Shown: positions 36,857 through 47,033, counted from the first letter of the stretch. The stretch: DNA of 64,000 nucleotides from Qipengyuania xiapuensis (GCF_019711395.1 NZ_JAIGNL010000001.1:1364001-1428000), one strand, 5' to 3'. Numbers and translations: made by a program. The notes: generated by a model not told the origin, from the sequence alone.

Positions 36857-37033
36857 ACGGGCGTCCATAGCTGAAATGACTTAACAAATCTTCCGTTCCG
36901 TTCACCAATGTCCCTAATCGAGACCACTTTCTTTGACACGGAGAATTTGAGGCGGCAGCATTCCGGGCAAGGCAGGGGAAAATCTGGCGCTCTTGCGCCG
37001 ATTCGTGGCTTATTCCAACGAGATTGGGGCAAA

Positions 37034-37915
37034 ATGCCGAATTCGAGTTTCAGCCTATCAGTTACCGATTCTCCGGCAGTACCGGTGCTGATAGCCGCAC
37101 CTCACGGGGGGCGGGACTACTCGGACGAAATTCTCGCCAACCTCCGCGACCCAAATTGCCTCACCCGTCTCGAAGATCGCCATGTCGACGGGCTCGCTCA
37201 TGATATCGCGAAAGAGACGGGTGCTTCTCTTCTTGTGGCGAATACGCCGCGCGCGGTCATCGATCTTAACCGTGCGCCTGACGACGTCGACTGGACGATG
37301 GTTCAGGGAAAGAAGGCCGTCCGCATGCGCCACTCGCTTGCAAACCGGCGAGCACGCAGCGGTCTGGGGCTGGTTCCGCGCCGGCTGCCCGGGCTTGGCG
37401 AGATATGGAAGCGCAAGCTGGAAAGGGCGGATCTAGACGAGCGGATCGAGACAGTTCACCGGCCCTACCACCAGGCCTTGGGTAGTACTCTGGAGGCGCT
37501 ACGCGACCATTGGGGGGCGGCGCTCCTTATCGACCTCCATTCGATGCCTCCGCTACGCCGCAGACATCCTGAAGAGCGGACTGCAGAATTCGTGATTGGG
37601 GACCGTTTCGGGGCAAGCTGCGATTCGCGTCTGATCGCCAGTGCGCTCAATCATCTTGGCGGCGAGGGCAGGGCGGTCGCGCACAACCGCCCCTATTCAG
37701 GTGGCTATGTCCTCGATCGTCACGGTGCGCCGCTTCGCGGGATACACGCGATGCAGATCGAAGTGTGCCGGAGCACCTATCTCGATGCCCGCCTCGAGAC
37801 GCCTAGTGCGAGGCATCCTGCGATCGCCAAGCTGTTGTCGGGCCTTGTTTGCAGGCTGGCTGGCGAGGTGGTCGAGATTGGTCGCGGCGAGCAGCTGGCG
37901 CAGGCGGCCGAGTAG
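37034..37915 (+). CDS. N-formylglutamate amidohydrolase family protein
   Basis: A 293-residue protein from ATG 37034; an earlier in-frame ATG at 36908 would add 42 residues that look non-coding. Family motifs: VLIAAPHGGRDYSDEI, DRHVDGLA, the substrate Arg/Asn region DLNRAPDDVDW, LLIDLHSMPP with the metal His, and YSGGYVLDRHG. Members hydrolyse N-formyl-L-glutamate to formate and glutamate, often in histidine breakdown, but no other hut gene is near. The position next to cpdR is common in alphaproteobacteria (my recollection). Cytoplasmic. Confidence 0.88.
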   Translation: MPNSSFSLSVTDSPAVPVLIAAPHGGRDYSDEILANLRDPNCLTRLEDRHVDGLAHDIAKETGASLLVANTPRAVIDLNRAPDDVDWTMVQGKKAVRMRHSLANRRARSGLGLVPRRLPGLGEIWKRKLERADLDERIETVHRPYHQALGSTLEALRDHWGAALLIDLHSMPPLRRRHPEERTAEFVIGDRFGASCDSRLIASALNHLGGEGRAVAHNRPYSGGYVLDRHGAPLRGIHAMQIEVCRSTYLDARLETPSARHPAIAKLLSGLVCRLAGEVVEIGRGEQLAQAAE

Positions 37916-37929
37916 TCCGAAAACCCACG

Positions 37930-38030
37930 AAAAAACCACCCCGTGCAGTTTGCACGAGGTGGCCAAGGTTCAGGGAGGAGATGCACTTTCGTGCATCCTG
38001 CCGGCAGGCCATGAGGGGAGCGCCGCCGGC
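37930..38030 (-). ncRNA. Candidate small RNA with anti-Shine-Dalgarno sequence
   Basis: Read leftward from about 38030: stem TGCCGGC/GCCGGCA with a loop containing CTCCCCTC; hairpin GATGCAC-GAAA-GTGCATC (37997-37980); a single-stranded stretch TCCTCCCTGAACCTTGG; then a terminator hairpin CCACCTCGTGCA-AAC-TGCACGGGGTGG (37962-37936, one mismatch) followed by TTTTTT (37935-37930). A possible promoter lies just upstream: TTGAAA (38065-38060), 17 nt, CATCTA (38042-38037, a weak -10). CCUCC-type loops are a known hallmark of several alphaproteobacterial trans-acting sRNA families. The alternative is a processed 3' UTR of the SapC gene, but that gene has its own terminator in between. The family was not identified. 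Confidence 0.6.
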
Positions 38031-38071
38031 ATGATCTAGATGGTGTCGATGGTGTTTGCTTTCAAGCATGC

Positions 38072-38116
38072 AAAAAGTGGCAGAATCGGCCGGTAGAGCG
38101 CGATTCTGCCACTTTT
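38072..38116 (-). terminator. Intrinsic terminator of the SapC-family gene
   Basis: A perfect 16-bp stem, AAAAGTGGCAGAATCG (38073-38088) with CGATTCTGCCACTTTT (38101-38116), loop 12 nt. On the minus strand it is followed by a T run (TTTTT in total, 38076-38072). It lies 28 nt after the SapC-family stop codon. Confidence 0.85.
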
Positions 38117-38144
38117 AGGTTCTGTCCGGCGGTGCCGGCAGAAA

Positions 38145-38921
38145 TCAGGCTGCGGCTTCGGGCTGCGGAGCCTTGCCCTGGCTGGTCTGGCGCGCGAAAA
38201 TCGTGCGCATCAGCTCGAGCGAGTAAATGTGCGCGTGGATCAGCATAAGGATGCCGTTCTTGTTCCACTCGAGCACCTTCTCGTCGCTGAGTTCGCGCAG
38301 CTTTTCCTGGTCGACCATCTGGAAACCGCGATAGATGTAGGGCTGTTCAACGCCTTCGCGCTGGATGGCGACTTCGCCGGCCATCAGCAGGCCGTTGTCC
38401 TTCAGTTCGGTCAGGAAAGCCTGCGTACGCTGCGCGGCACCTTCGAAATGCTGGCAGAACTCCAGAACGCGGTTGGTGGCGTCGGTGGGCTTGCCTTCGT
38501 CGTCGAACAGGCGCTCGCCGTCTTCGAACTCGCCGACTGCGCCGCTGCTCGGGTCGAACATCAGCGAAAGCTCGTCCGCATCCTGCGAGAGCTTGGCGAG
38601 CATGAAGGGATAGCGACGGATATAGGCCGGCAGATAGATCTGCTCGGTCACCTTGCCGGCGTCGTCGACAAAGGTGTTCACACCTTCGTTGAGGCCCATG
38701 AGGGCGAGCGGAAGCGGATTGTCGCCGCTCGAGAACACGATCGGGAAGTGACGCTGCGACTGCACGAATTCATCGACCGTCAGCGGGATGGCATGCGCCT
38801 TGGAAAGCCACGGCGCGCTGTCCAGCGAACGCGTACGGAAGTTCTTGTGATCGTTGCTGTTCAACGGCATCAGGTCGTTGAAGAACAGGGGCAGTTGGGG
38901 CTGCTGCGGCGCGCTCGCCAT
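38145..38921 (-). CDS. SapC family protein
   Basis: A 258-residue soluble protein of the SapC family, named after a Campylobacter S-layer-associated gene; the function is unclear. Typical stretches: LPLFFNDLMPLNSNDHKNFR, HAIPLTVDEFVQSQRHFPIVFS, YLPAYIRRYPFMLA, LFDDEGKPTDATNRVLEFC and GFQMVDQEKLREL. There is no signal peptide or membrane segment. In Sphingomonadales such genes often lie near tryptophan halogenase-like genes and TonB receptors, but none is present here. It stands alone: strong terminator after it, an unrelated dehydrogenase upstream in the same direction. Role unknown. Confidence 0.85.
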   Translation of the reverse strand: MASAPQQPQLPLFFNDLMPLNSNDHKNFRTRSLDSAPWLSKAHAIPLTVDEFVQSQRHFPIVFSSGDNPLPLALMGLNEGVNTFVDDAGKVTEQIYLPAYIRRYPFMLAKLSQDADELSLMFDPSSGAVGEFEDGERLFDDEGKPTDATNRVLEFCQHFEGAAQRTQAFLTELKDNGLLMAGEVAIQREGVEQPYIYRGFQMVDQEKLRELSDEKVLEWNKNGILMLIHAHIYSLELMRTIFARQTSQGKAPQPEAAA

Positions 38922-39006
38922 GAATACTCTCCGAAAATCTTAGAAATTAGCAGGATTGGGTGAGGCGAAGGACCCAGACGACCCCATACGCCAGAAGCTG
39001 CGCGCT

Positions 39007-40455
39007 TTAGGGTTTTACGCCGGTTTGCGCAAGCGGAAGGAGCTTGCCCGGGTTGAACAGTCCCCGGGGGTCGAGTGCCTGCTTCACGCTTCGCATCAGC
39101 GCGAGTGAAACAGGGTCGCCCAGACGGCCCAGTTCGTCGCGTTTCATCTGCCCGATTCCGTGCTCCGCGCTGATCGATCCGCCCCACTCGGTGACGAGGT
39201 CGTGAACGAAGGCGCTGATATGCTTGCCTTCGCCATCCTCCCACTCACCCGGCGTCGCATCGCCGGGGGCGAGCACGTGGAAATGGACATTGCCGTCACC
39301 CAAATGCCCGAAGGCAAGCGCGCTGCTGCCGGGAAAGCGCTGTTCGACCGCGGGGAGGGCGGCAGCCACGAAATCGGCCATGCGGCTCACGGGAACCGAG
39401 ATATCGTGCTGCATTGCCGGGCCGATCGCACGTTCGGCGGGGGATATCGAATCGCGCAACAGCCAGAACGCTTCGGCCTGGCTGTCGTTGGCGGCGATGG
39501 TGGCATCGTCGAGCAAGCCGTCCTCGAAGGCGCTTTCGAGTATGCCCTGCGCAAAGTCAGGCAAGTCATCGCTGCCGTCAGGGCCTGACACGAGCTCGAT
39601 CAGCGCGTGCCATTCGTGCTCGCCCGCAAGCGGCGCTCGGGCATCCGGCAAATAGTCGAGGACGGCCTTGAGACATTGCTTTGGAAGGACTTCGAAGCCT
39701 TCGAGGCTGTTCCCGGCGGCCCGTTCGAAATGGAGCAACAAGCGCCGTGCCTGCTGGACCGACGGCAGGCCCGCCCAGATCACCGCTCTTCCGCCGATCT
39801 CAGGAAGGAGACGGAGGGTTGCTGCCGTAACCACGCCTAGCGTTCCCTCCGAACCGATCAGCATCTGCTTGAGGTCGAACCCGCGGTTGTCCTTCTTCAG
39901 CGGCGTGAGCGTGTCGAGGACGCTGCCGTCTGCCAGCACCGCCTCGAGGCCGAGGACCTGCGCGCGCATCGTCCCGTGGCGCAGGACCTGCGTGCCGCCC
40001 GCATTCGTGGAAATCAGACCGCCGATCGTGGCCGATCCCTTGCCGCCAAGGGTCAGAGGAAAGCGCAGGCGATGCTCTGCGGCCGCCTCGTGAAGGCTCT
40101 GCAGGACAACTCCCGCTTCGCAGGTGACCTGCATCGCGTCGGGGTCCAGCGAGAGGATCCGGTCCATGCGGCGAAGCGACAGGATCATAGCCGTTCCGGT
40201 GTCGTCCGGCGTCGCGCCGCCCGACATCCCGCTGTTTCCACCCTGGGGGACGATCGGGATGCCATGACGGGCGCAGAGCTTCACCAGTTCGGCGGTTTCG
40301 CTCGTGGAGGCAGGAGAGGCGAGGCCGATCGCCCTGCCAGTGTAGCGGCCGCGCCAGTCGGACAGCCAAGGCTCCACGATGTCGCCATCACGCGTGAAGC
40401 CACGCGGGCCGAGGAGTTGCAGGGCAGCCTCTGCGAAGGCATCGATATCGCTCAT
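39007..40455 (-). CDS. FAD-binding oxidoreductase, D-2-hydroxyacid dehydrogenase type
   Basis: A 482-residue flavoprotein from ATG 40455 (MSDIDAF); the frame stays open to 41031 but the extension is unlike the family and overlaps another gene. An N-terminal PCMH FAD-binding domain holds PIVPQGGNSGMSGGATP, the glycine-rich GGKGSATIGGLISTNAGG and LIGSEGTLGVVTAATLRL. The C-terminal cap carries the metal/substrate motifs FGHLGDGNVHFHV and ISAEHGIGQMKRDEL. This is the GlcD/DLD/D-2-hydroxyglutarate dehydrogenase group, which oxidises D-lactate, glycolate or D-2-hydroxyglutarate and passes electrons to a quinone or ETF. Single-gene arrangement. The exact substrate is unclear. Confidence 0.9.
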   Translation of the reverse strand: MSDIDAFAEAALQLLGPRGFTRDGDIVEPWLSDWRGRYTGRAIGLASPASTSETAELVKLCARHGIPIVPQGGNSGMSGGATPDDTGTAMILSLRRMDRILSLDPDAMQVTCEAGVVLQSLHEAAAEHRLRFPLTLGGKGSATIGGLISTNAGGTQVLRHGTMRAQVLGLEAVLADGSVLDTLTPLKKDNRGFDLKQMLIGSEGTLGVVTAATLRLLPEIGGRAVIWAGLPSVQQARRLLLHFERAAGNSLEGFEVLPKQCLKAVLDYLPDARAPLAGEHEWHALIELVSGPDGSDDLPDFAQGILESAFEDGLLDDATIAANDSQAEAFWLLRDSISPAERAIGPAMQHDISVPVSRMADFVAAALPAVEQRFPGSSALAFGHLGDGNVHFHVLAPGDATPGEWEDGEGKHISAFVHDLVTEWGGSISAEHGIGQMKRDELGRLGDPVSLALMRSVKQALDPRGLFNPGKLLPLAQTGVKP

Positions 40456-40609
40456 GGTTGCGCCCATGCCACACTCGGGCATCGAATGGCCACCTCTTGC
40501 CAAACCCCGCAAACCAATTAAGCCGATATTCAATTGAGCGGGGGCATAGGCGGCAAGCGAACGTCGCGTGCATCCTTCGCGCGGCCATGAGGAGCTTTTC
40601 GCACCCGAC

Positions 40610-41206
40610 ATGCCCAGTCTTGCCGCCTTCATCGCGCCGATAGCGCTGATACTGCCTCTTGGCGGTCTCGGATTGTCGGTGACTGGAGAGCCGGCAGAAG
40701 AGCCGGTTGCCCAGCAGTCGCGCCCCTCGGACCGCAATGTCTCCGCTTTGCCGTTGTCGGCCGATGCGCCGGCATGGTCTCCCATCCTCGATGGGATCGC
40801 GCCGCCGGCCTCCCAGCAGGTCAGGATCGAACGCCGCGTAATCCTGCGGATTTCTCCCGCACGCGCGCCCGGTCCTGCTCGCCAGAACCTGACGGCGGAG
40901 GCCACCCGTGCACAGCAGCCGCCTGCACAACTTGTGGAACGCAAGGCGGGTAAGTGCCTCGATAGCGCCCGCATCCGCGGGGTTTCGGATCGAGGCGACC
41001 ATCTCCTGATGCTGATGCGTGATCGCAGCATGATGGTGGCACGGCTCGAGAAGGGTTGCAGTCCGCGCGATTTCTACCGCGGATTCTATGTCGAGCGGAG
41101 CGATGACGGGAAGCTGTGCGTGAAGCGTGACCGGATCATGAGTCGCTCGGGCGCGAAATGCCAGATCGACCGCTTCAGCGAACTGGTGGCAGAGCGGCCC
41201 GAATAG
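40610..41206 (+). CDS. Hypothetical exported protein with C-terminal Cys-containing domain
   Basis: About 198 residues from ATG 40610 (or GTG 40568, 14 residues longer). The N-terminus has a hydrophobic stretch (LAAFIAPIALILPLGG) that could be a signal peptide or anchor, then a proline-rich disordered linker, then a conserved-looking 80-residue end: KCLDSARIRGVS, DHLLMLMRDRSMMVARLEKGCSPRDFYRGF, KLCVKRDRIMSRSGAKCQIDRF, with four cysteines likely paired in the periplasm. I believe similar domains occur in other sphingomonads without assigned function. It lies divergent from the oxidoreductase and upstream of the helicase gene in the same direction. Confidence 0.7.
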   Translation: MPSLAAFIAPIALILPLGGLGLSVTGEPAEEPVAQQSRPSDRNVSALPLSADAPAWSPILDGIAPPASQQVRIERRVILRISPARAPGPARQNLTAEATRAQQPPAQLVERKAGKCLDSARIRGVSDRGDHLLMLMRDRSMMVARLEKGCSPRDFYRGFYVERSDDGKLCVKRDRIMSRSGAKCQIDRFSELVAERPE

Positions 41207-41317
41207 GGCGCTTTTCCTTGACTTGAACCGGCAAAAAGGCGAAGGGCGCGCTTCGGTGAAGGCTGCCTGCGAGCGGCCTTTTCTATATCCACTATCGTTG
41301 GGGCGTCCGACAACCGC

Positions 41318-42676
<1,359 letters not shown>

Positions 42677-42718
42677 TTAATTGCGTTTTTACCAAGGCCG
42701 TTGCATGTTTGAGCGGTC

Positions 42719-43534
42719 ATGGAAATCTTCGCTCCATACGCACGCGCAACGCTGACCCTGCTCGCATCGACCGGGCTGGTTTTCGGCCTGCTTGCGCTCG
42801 TGGTGAAACGCAACCGGATAGTCGAAGCGGTGAAGCTCTCGCGGCGGGAGTTCATGACCAATCTCGGGTTGGCGCTGATCAATGCGATCATCCTAGCACC
42901 CCTGTTCGTTTTCCCGGGCAATGCAATCTCGGGGGCGCTGGGCGTAAACGAGACGCTCGCGGGTCTGTGGGACGGGGTCTGGAAACCCGTCACCTTGTTG
43001 CTCGCGATCCTGCTTCTCGACCTCGTGGTCTACTGGCGGCACAGGCTGGAACATCATCCGCTTCTGTGGCCGATCCATGCCACTCACCATGCCGATACGA
43101 CGCTTCAATGGATGAGCACGCTGCGCAAGCACCCGCTGAGCAAGCTGCTGAGCGTGTGCGTCGATATGTTGCTGGTGCTTTATCTCGGGGTGCCTGCTTG
43201 GGCAGTTGGGGCGGCTCTGCTGCTGCGCAGTTGGTGGGCATTCTTCATCCACTGCGACGTGCCATGGACGCTCGGCATCTTCGGAAATGTGCTGATCTCG
43301 CCCGCCGCGCATCGCCTTCACCACATTCGCGATGAAGCGCTGATGGGCAGCAACTACGGGAACACGGTCACGTTGTGGGACAAGGTGTTCGGCACCTATG
43401 TCGATCCCGCGCCCTATCTCGATTGCGAGACCGGTATTGCCGAAGGCACGCGAGGGGTTGCCGGCGAGCTCATGCGGCCGTTCGAGAAACGTTACTGGAA
43501 GAAAACCTCGGACGAGACCGAAGCGCCGGCCTAG
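42719..43534 (+). CDS. Sterol desaturase / fatty acid hydroxylase family membrane protein
   Basis: A 271-residue membrane protein with hydrophobic helices at about 10-30, 45-70, 80-100 and 140-170. The histidine boxes of the non-haem di-iron family are present: HRLEHH (HRxxHH), HATHHAD (HxxHH) and HRLHHI, with NYGNTVTLWDKVFGTY after them. Members hydroxylate or desaturate sterols, carotenoids or fatty acids. The genuine substrate cannot be told; hopanoid, carotenoid or lipid modification are options. The last 4 nt overlap the end of the convergent uvrD gene. Confidence 0.88.
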   Translation: MEIFAPYARATLTLLASTGLVFGLLALVVKRNRIVEAVKLSRREFMTNLGLALINAIILAPLFVFPGNAISGALGVNETLAGLWDGVWKPVTLLLAILLLDLVVYWRHRLEHHPLLWPIHATHHADTTLQWMSTLRKHPLSKLLSVCVDMLLVLYLGVPAWAVGAALLLRSWWAFFIHCDVPWTLGIFGNVLISPAAHRLHHIRDEALMGSNYGNTVTLWDKVFGTYVDPAPYLDCETGIAEGTRGVAGELMRPFEKRYWKKTSDETEAPA

Positions 43535-45843
43535 TCGCCTGCGAGGCTTACGAAGCTGTCCAGCACCCGCTTGGTACCGGCCTTTTCAAACTCGATTTCC
43601 AGCTTGTTGCCCTCCTGATCGGTAACGAAGCCGTAGCCGAACTTCTCATGGAAGACGCGCGCACCGATGGCGATATCGCTCCTCGGCTTGGCGGCGAAGC
43701 TCGCCGCGCTCTTGCCAGGTTCGGCGAGGCGCTTGGGAGTGCTGTCGTATCCGGTCGATAGTGCGCGCTGCCAGCCCGGGCCTCGCGCGGTGCTGCGGTC
43801 GGGCCTTGCGCTCGATACGTGAGCGAAGGGATCTTCCTGCTCGGTCCAGTTGGCGCGCCAGAGCGAAGCGCCGCCGCTCATCGTGGTCTCGCTCTCGACG
43901 TGTTCGTCCGGCAATTCCTCGATAAAGCGGCTCGGGATCGAGCTGGTCCACTGACCATAAATCCGCCGGTTCGCGGCATGATAGATCGTGCAGCGTCGTT
44001 TTGCGCGAGTGATCGCGACATAGGCCAGGCGGCGCTCTTCCTCGAGGCTGGCGAGCCCGCCCTCGTCGATCGCGCGCTGGCTTGGGAAAACGCCTTCTTC
44101 CCAGCCAGGGAGGAACACGTGATCGAATTCGAGACCCTTTGCCGCGTGCATGGTCATGATCGTGACCTTCTCGCCATCATCGCGGCGGTCGTTGTCCATG
44201 ACGAGACTTACATGTTCGAGGAAATCGGTGAGCGTCTCGTATTCCTCCATCGCGCGGGCGAGTTCGGTGAGGTTTTCGAGACGGCCCGCGCTCTCGGCGC
44301 TGCGGTCCTTCTGGAGCATCTCCTCGTAGCCGCTCTCGGTCAGGACGGTGCGGAGTAGCTCGGAGGGCGTAACCTTCTCCGCCATCTCGCGCCAGGCCAC
44401 GAACTGGCCCAGCAAACCCACGAGCGTGTTGCGCGCACGGGCGGGCAGCTCGTCGCTGTCGGCAAGGTCTAGCGATGCGGCGGCCAGGGGCATCTGGGTG
44501 CGACGGGCGTGGCGACGCATGGCCTCCAGCGTCTTCGCGCCGAGACCGCGTTTGGGCTGGTTATAGATGCGCTCGAATGCAAGGTCGTCCGCGGGCTGCG
44601 CGATGGTGCGCAAGTAGGCGAGAGCGTCGCGGATCTCGGCGCGCTCGTAGAAGCGAAAGCCGCCGACGATGCGGTAATTGAGGCCGATCTGGATGAACCG
44701 GTCTTCGAATTCACGCGTCTGGTACTGGGCGCGGACGAGGATTGCGACCTCGTCTAGAGGTGCGCCTTCACTTTCGAGGCGTTCGATCGCCTCTCCGACC
44801 CGGCGCGCTTCCTCGGGCGCATCCCACACCCCCACGACGCGGACCTTCTCGCCTGCCGGAAGTTCGGTCCACAAGGTCTTGCCGAGACGTTCGCTGTTGG
44901 CGTTGATCAGGCCTGATGCGGCAGCAAGGATCTGCGGGGTGGAGCGATAGTTCTGCTCCAGCTTGATCACCGCTGCACCCGGGAAATCCTTCTCGAATTT
45001 CAGGATATTGGCTACTTCGGCGCCGCGCCATGAATAGATCGATTGGTCATCGTCACCGACCACGCAAATGTTCTTGCGGGTCTGGGCGAGTAGGCGCAGC
45101 CACAGGTATTGGACCTGGTTGGTGTCCTGATATTCGTCCACGAGGATGTATTTGAAGCGCTGCTGGTATTGCTCGAGCACATCGTGGTGCTTGCGGAAGA
45201 TGTTGAGCATGTGCAGCAGCAGGTCGCCGAAATCGCAGGCGTTCAGCGCCTTCAGCCGGTCCTGGTAGAGCCTGTAGAACTGCGCGCCCTTGCCATTGGC
45301 ATAGGCCTCGTTCTCCACCGCATCGAGATCGCCCGGGTTTAGACCGCGGTTCTTCCAGCGGTCGATGAGCCCTGCCAGCTGCCGCGCGGGCCAGCGCTTT
45401 TCGTCGAGGTCGTTTTCCTGGATCAGCTGCTTCAGCAGACGCAGCTGGTCGTCGGTGTCGATGATCGTGTAATTGCTCTGCAGCCCGACGAGTTCGGCGT
45501 GGCGGCGCAGCATGCGTGCCCCGATCGAGTGGAAGGTGCCAAGCCATGGCATTCCCTCGACAGCATCGCCGATATGCCGCCCGACACGCTCTCGCATTTC
45601 GCGCGCAGCCTTGTTGGTGAAGGTGACACACAGGATTTCGCTGGGCCAGGCGCGGCGGGTTGCGATGAGATGTGCCAGCCGTGCGGTCAGTGCAGCGGTC
45701 TTGCCGGTGCCGGCACCTGCCAGCATCAGCACGGGTCCTTCCGTGGTAAGGACCGCCTCGCGCTGGGCCGTGTTCAAACGCTCCGCATAGGGCGGAATCG
45801 CGTCATTTCGGGCGATTTCGGAAGAGTTGGAAAAATCTGGCAT
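43531..45843 (-). CDS. uvrD: ATP-dependent DNA helicase UvrD/PcrA
   Basis: A 770-residue superfamily 1 helicase (usual length 720-780). Motif I AGAGTGKTAAL, motif II VDEYQDTN, motif III GDDDQSIYSWRGA, motif V MTMHAAKGLEFDHVFLPG, motif VI VAITRAKRR, and a C-terminal UvrD-type extension ending in a KOW/Tudor-like segment (GARVFHEKFGYGFV) typical of PcrA/UvrD. It unwinds DNA 3' to 5' in nucleotide-excision and mismatch repair and clears RecA filaments. An exact SOS box lies 8 nt upstream of the start codon, so LexA control is predicted. It converges with the desaturase gene, overlapping 4 nt. Confidence 0.96.
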   Translation of the reverse strand: MPDFSNSSEIARNDAIPPYAERLNTAQREAVLTTEGPVLMLAGAGTGKTAALTARLAHLIATRRAWPSEILCVTFTNKAAREMRERVGRHIGDAVEGMPWLGTFHSIGARMLRRHAELVGLQSNYTIIDTDDQLRLLKQLIQENDLDEKRWPARQLAGLIDRWKNRGLNPGDLDAVENEAYANGKGAQFYRLYQDRLKALNACDFGDLLLHMLNIFRKHHDVLEQYQQRFKYILVDEYQDTNQVQYLWLRLLAQTRKNICVVGDDDQSIYSWRGAEVANILKFEKDFPGAAVIKLEQNYRSTPQILAAASGLINANSERLGKTLWTELPAGEKVRVVGVWDAPEEARRVGEAIERLESEGAPLDEVAILVRAQYQTREFEDRFIQIGLNYRIVGGFRFYERAEIRDALAYLRTIAQPADDLAFERIYNQPKRGLGAKTLEAMRRHARRTQMPLAAASLDLADSDELPARARNTLVGLLGQFVAWREMAEKVTPSELLRTVLTESGYEEMLQKDRSAESAGRLENLTELARAMEEYETLTDFLEHVSLVMDNDRRDDGEKVTIMTMHAAKGLEFDHVFLPGWEEGVFPSQRAIDEGGLASLEEERRLAYVAITRAKRRCTIYHAANRRIYGQWTSSIPSRFIEELPDEHVESETTMSGGASLWRANWTEQEDPFAHVSSARPDRSTARGPGWQRALSTGYDSTPKRLAEPGKSAASFAAKPRSDIAIGARVFHEKFGYGFVTDQEGNKLEIEFEKAGTKRVLDSFVSLAGD

Positions 45844-45851
45844 GCGTTAGG

Positions 45852-45866
45852 GAACAGCTAGGGAAC
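45852..45866 (-). promoter_or_regulatory. SOS box (LexA operator) directly upstream of uvrD
   Basis: On the minus strand GTTC-CCTAGCT-GTTC, an exact GTTC-N7-GTTC. Its downstream edge is 8 nt before the uvrD ATG (45843), so it overlaps the place of the ribosome site and probably the transcription start. It matches the recA operator in core and spacing. Confidence 0.72.
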
Positions 45867-45964
45867 GTTGCGCTACAGCACAAGACCTGCGCTCACGGGT
45901 GCGCCCGGAACTTTCGTGGAAGCTCCAGCGTAGATGGGCCATAACAGAACACGGAGATATTTGT

Positions 45965-46354
45965 ATGAAAACGCTTTATCTGGCCGGCGCCGCCCTGGCC
46001 TTCGCCGCAGTTCCCGCAGCCGCCGACCACCATGCACAGGCTGAGGCGACGACGGAAACGCAGGCCGAAGTCTCGACCGAGACCCCCGCACCGCGCTTCG
46101 TTCGCAGCGAAGTCACGCAGACTACCCCTGCAGGTTATGCCGCTGCCAGCGATGGCGAATTGCCGGTCTGTAACGAAGGTCAGCAGGACGGTTGCATCAA
46201 CAGCTGGGAAGCGAACAAGACCGGCACGCGTCCGCTGGAATATTGGCCTGGTCGTCCGGCAAGCGAGATCGACGAGCCGCTTCCTGCCACGCAGGCCGAG
46301 TTCGAAAGCATGCAAAAGGTCGAGGACGACGCTGACAGCGCCGATCCGGAATAA
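45965..46354 (+). CDS. Small secreted protein, function unknown
   Basis: A 129-residue protein with a signal peptide (residues 1-20, KTLYLAGAALAFAAVPAAA). ATG 45965 is preceded by GGAG. After a Thr/Glu/Ala-rich linker the C-terminal half carries ELPVCNEGQQDGCINSWEAN and RPLEYWPGRPAS, with two cysteines probably disulfide-bonded in the periplasm. Short secreted proteins with a VC...DxCIN and RPLxxWPGxPAS pattern occur in sphingomonads (recollection, not searched). A terminator-like hairpin follows. It is divergent from uvrD. Function unknown. Confidence 0.75.
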   Translation: MKTLYLAGAALAFAAVPAAADHHAQAEATTETQAEVSTETPAPRFVRSEVTQTTPAGYAAASDGELPVCNEGQQDGCINSWEANKTGTRPLEYWPGRPASEIDEPLPATQAEFESMQKVEDDADSADPE

Positions 46355-46400
46355 AATCGACCGAATCTGTAGGGCGCTTCGTCGAAGCGCTCACGCTTGG

Positions 46401-46437
46401 AAAGGGGCGGGGCTGCAGGAGCGGTTCCGCCCTTTTC
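46401..46437 (+). terminator. Probable intrinsic terminator after the 129-residue protein gene
   Basis: AAAGGGGCGG (46401-46410) pairs with CCGCCCTTTT (46427-46436), 10 bp with one G-T pair, loop 16 nt, ending in a T-rich run. An additional hairpin GCGCTTC-GTC-GAAGCGC lies at 46374-46390 without a T run. Confidence 0.6.
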
Positions 46438-46466
46438 TTTGGCGATCGGCCTGAGGGTCGCTGATC

Positions 46467-47029
46467 TCAGTCGCCGGTTGGCGCCGCGTCGGAGCCCAGT
46501 TTCAGAAGCGTGATCTTCGCTTTCCCGACGCGGCGTTCAGCCTCGAGTTCGAGGCGCTTGACTTCGACATCCTCGTTCTTCGCTGTTTCCACCGCGATCC
46601 ACGTCGCCGGTCCGATCCAGCCAAGCCGCGTCATCCGGTCAAGCGCCACATTGGCAGCGCCGGTATAGTATGGCGGATCAAGGAATATGAGGTCGTGCGG
46701 CGCCTTCGCCGGGCCAAGGCTCATGACCGAACCCTGCTGCACGGTCGTGCGGGTACGCGCATCGAGCGAGGAGATATTGGCCTTGATAGCCTTCACGGCG
46801 TCGGGCTCCTGCTCGACGAAGAGGCAGTGTGCCGCTCCGCGCGAGAGGGCTTCGATGCCCAGTGCTCCCGATCCTGCGAAGAGGTCGAGCACTGAGAGGC
46901 CTTCGAGGCTGCCGAGGCGGCTCGAGAGCATGTTGAAGAGCGTTTCGCGCGTGCGATCGGCGGTCGGGCGTGTCGCATCGCCCTTCGGCGCAACGAGCTT
47001 GCGACCGCGCCAGTCGCCGGCGATTATCC

Positions 47030-47033
<4 letters not shown>
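46467..47033 (-). CDS. rsmD: 16S rRNA (guanine(966)-N2)-methyltransferase RsmD
   Basis: A 188-residue class I SAM-dependent methyltransferase. MRIIAGDWRGRKLVAP is the standard RsmD start, then TRPTADRTRETLFNML, SAM loop LDLFAGSGALGIEALSRGA, and catalytic motif IFLDPPYY (DPPY). It methylates G966 of 16S rRNA on assembled 30S subunits. The start overlaps the stop of the pseudouridine synthase gene by 4 nt, so the two rRNA-modifying enzymes are co-translated. Cytoplasmic. Confidence 0.94.

Noticed and set aside
37803-38069. An 88-codon minus-strand frame across the small-RNA region
   Set aside because: It runs through three stem-loops and a terminator and into the antisense of the amidohydrolase gene, without a ribosome site.
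39007-41031. Longer version of the FAD oxidoreductase (674 residues)
   Set aside because: The extra N-terminal 192 residues have no family resemblance and run antisense through the divergent hypothetical gene; ATG 40455 gives the normal family length.
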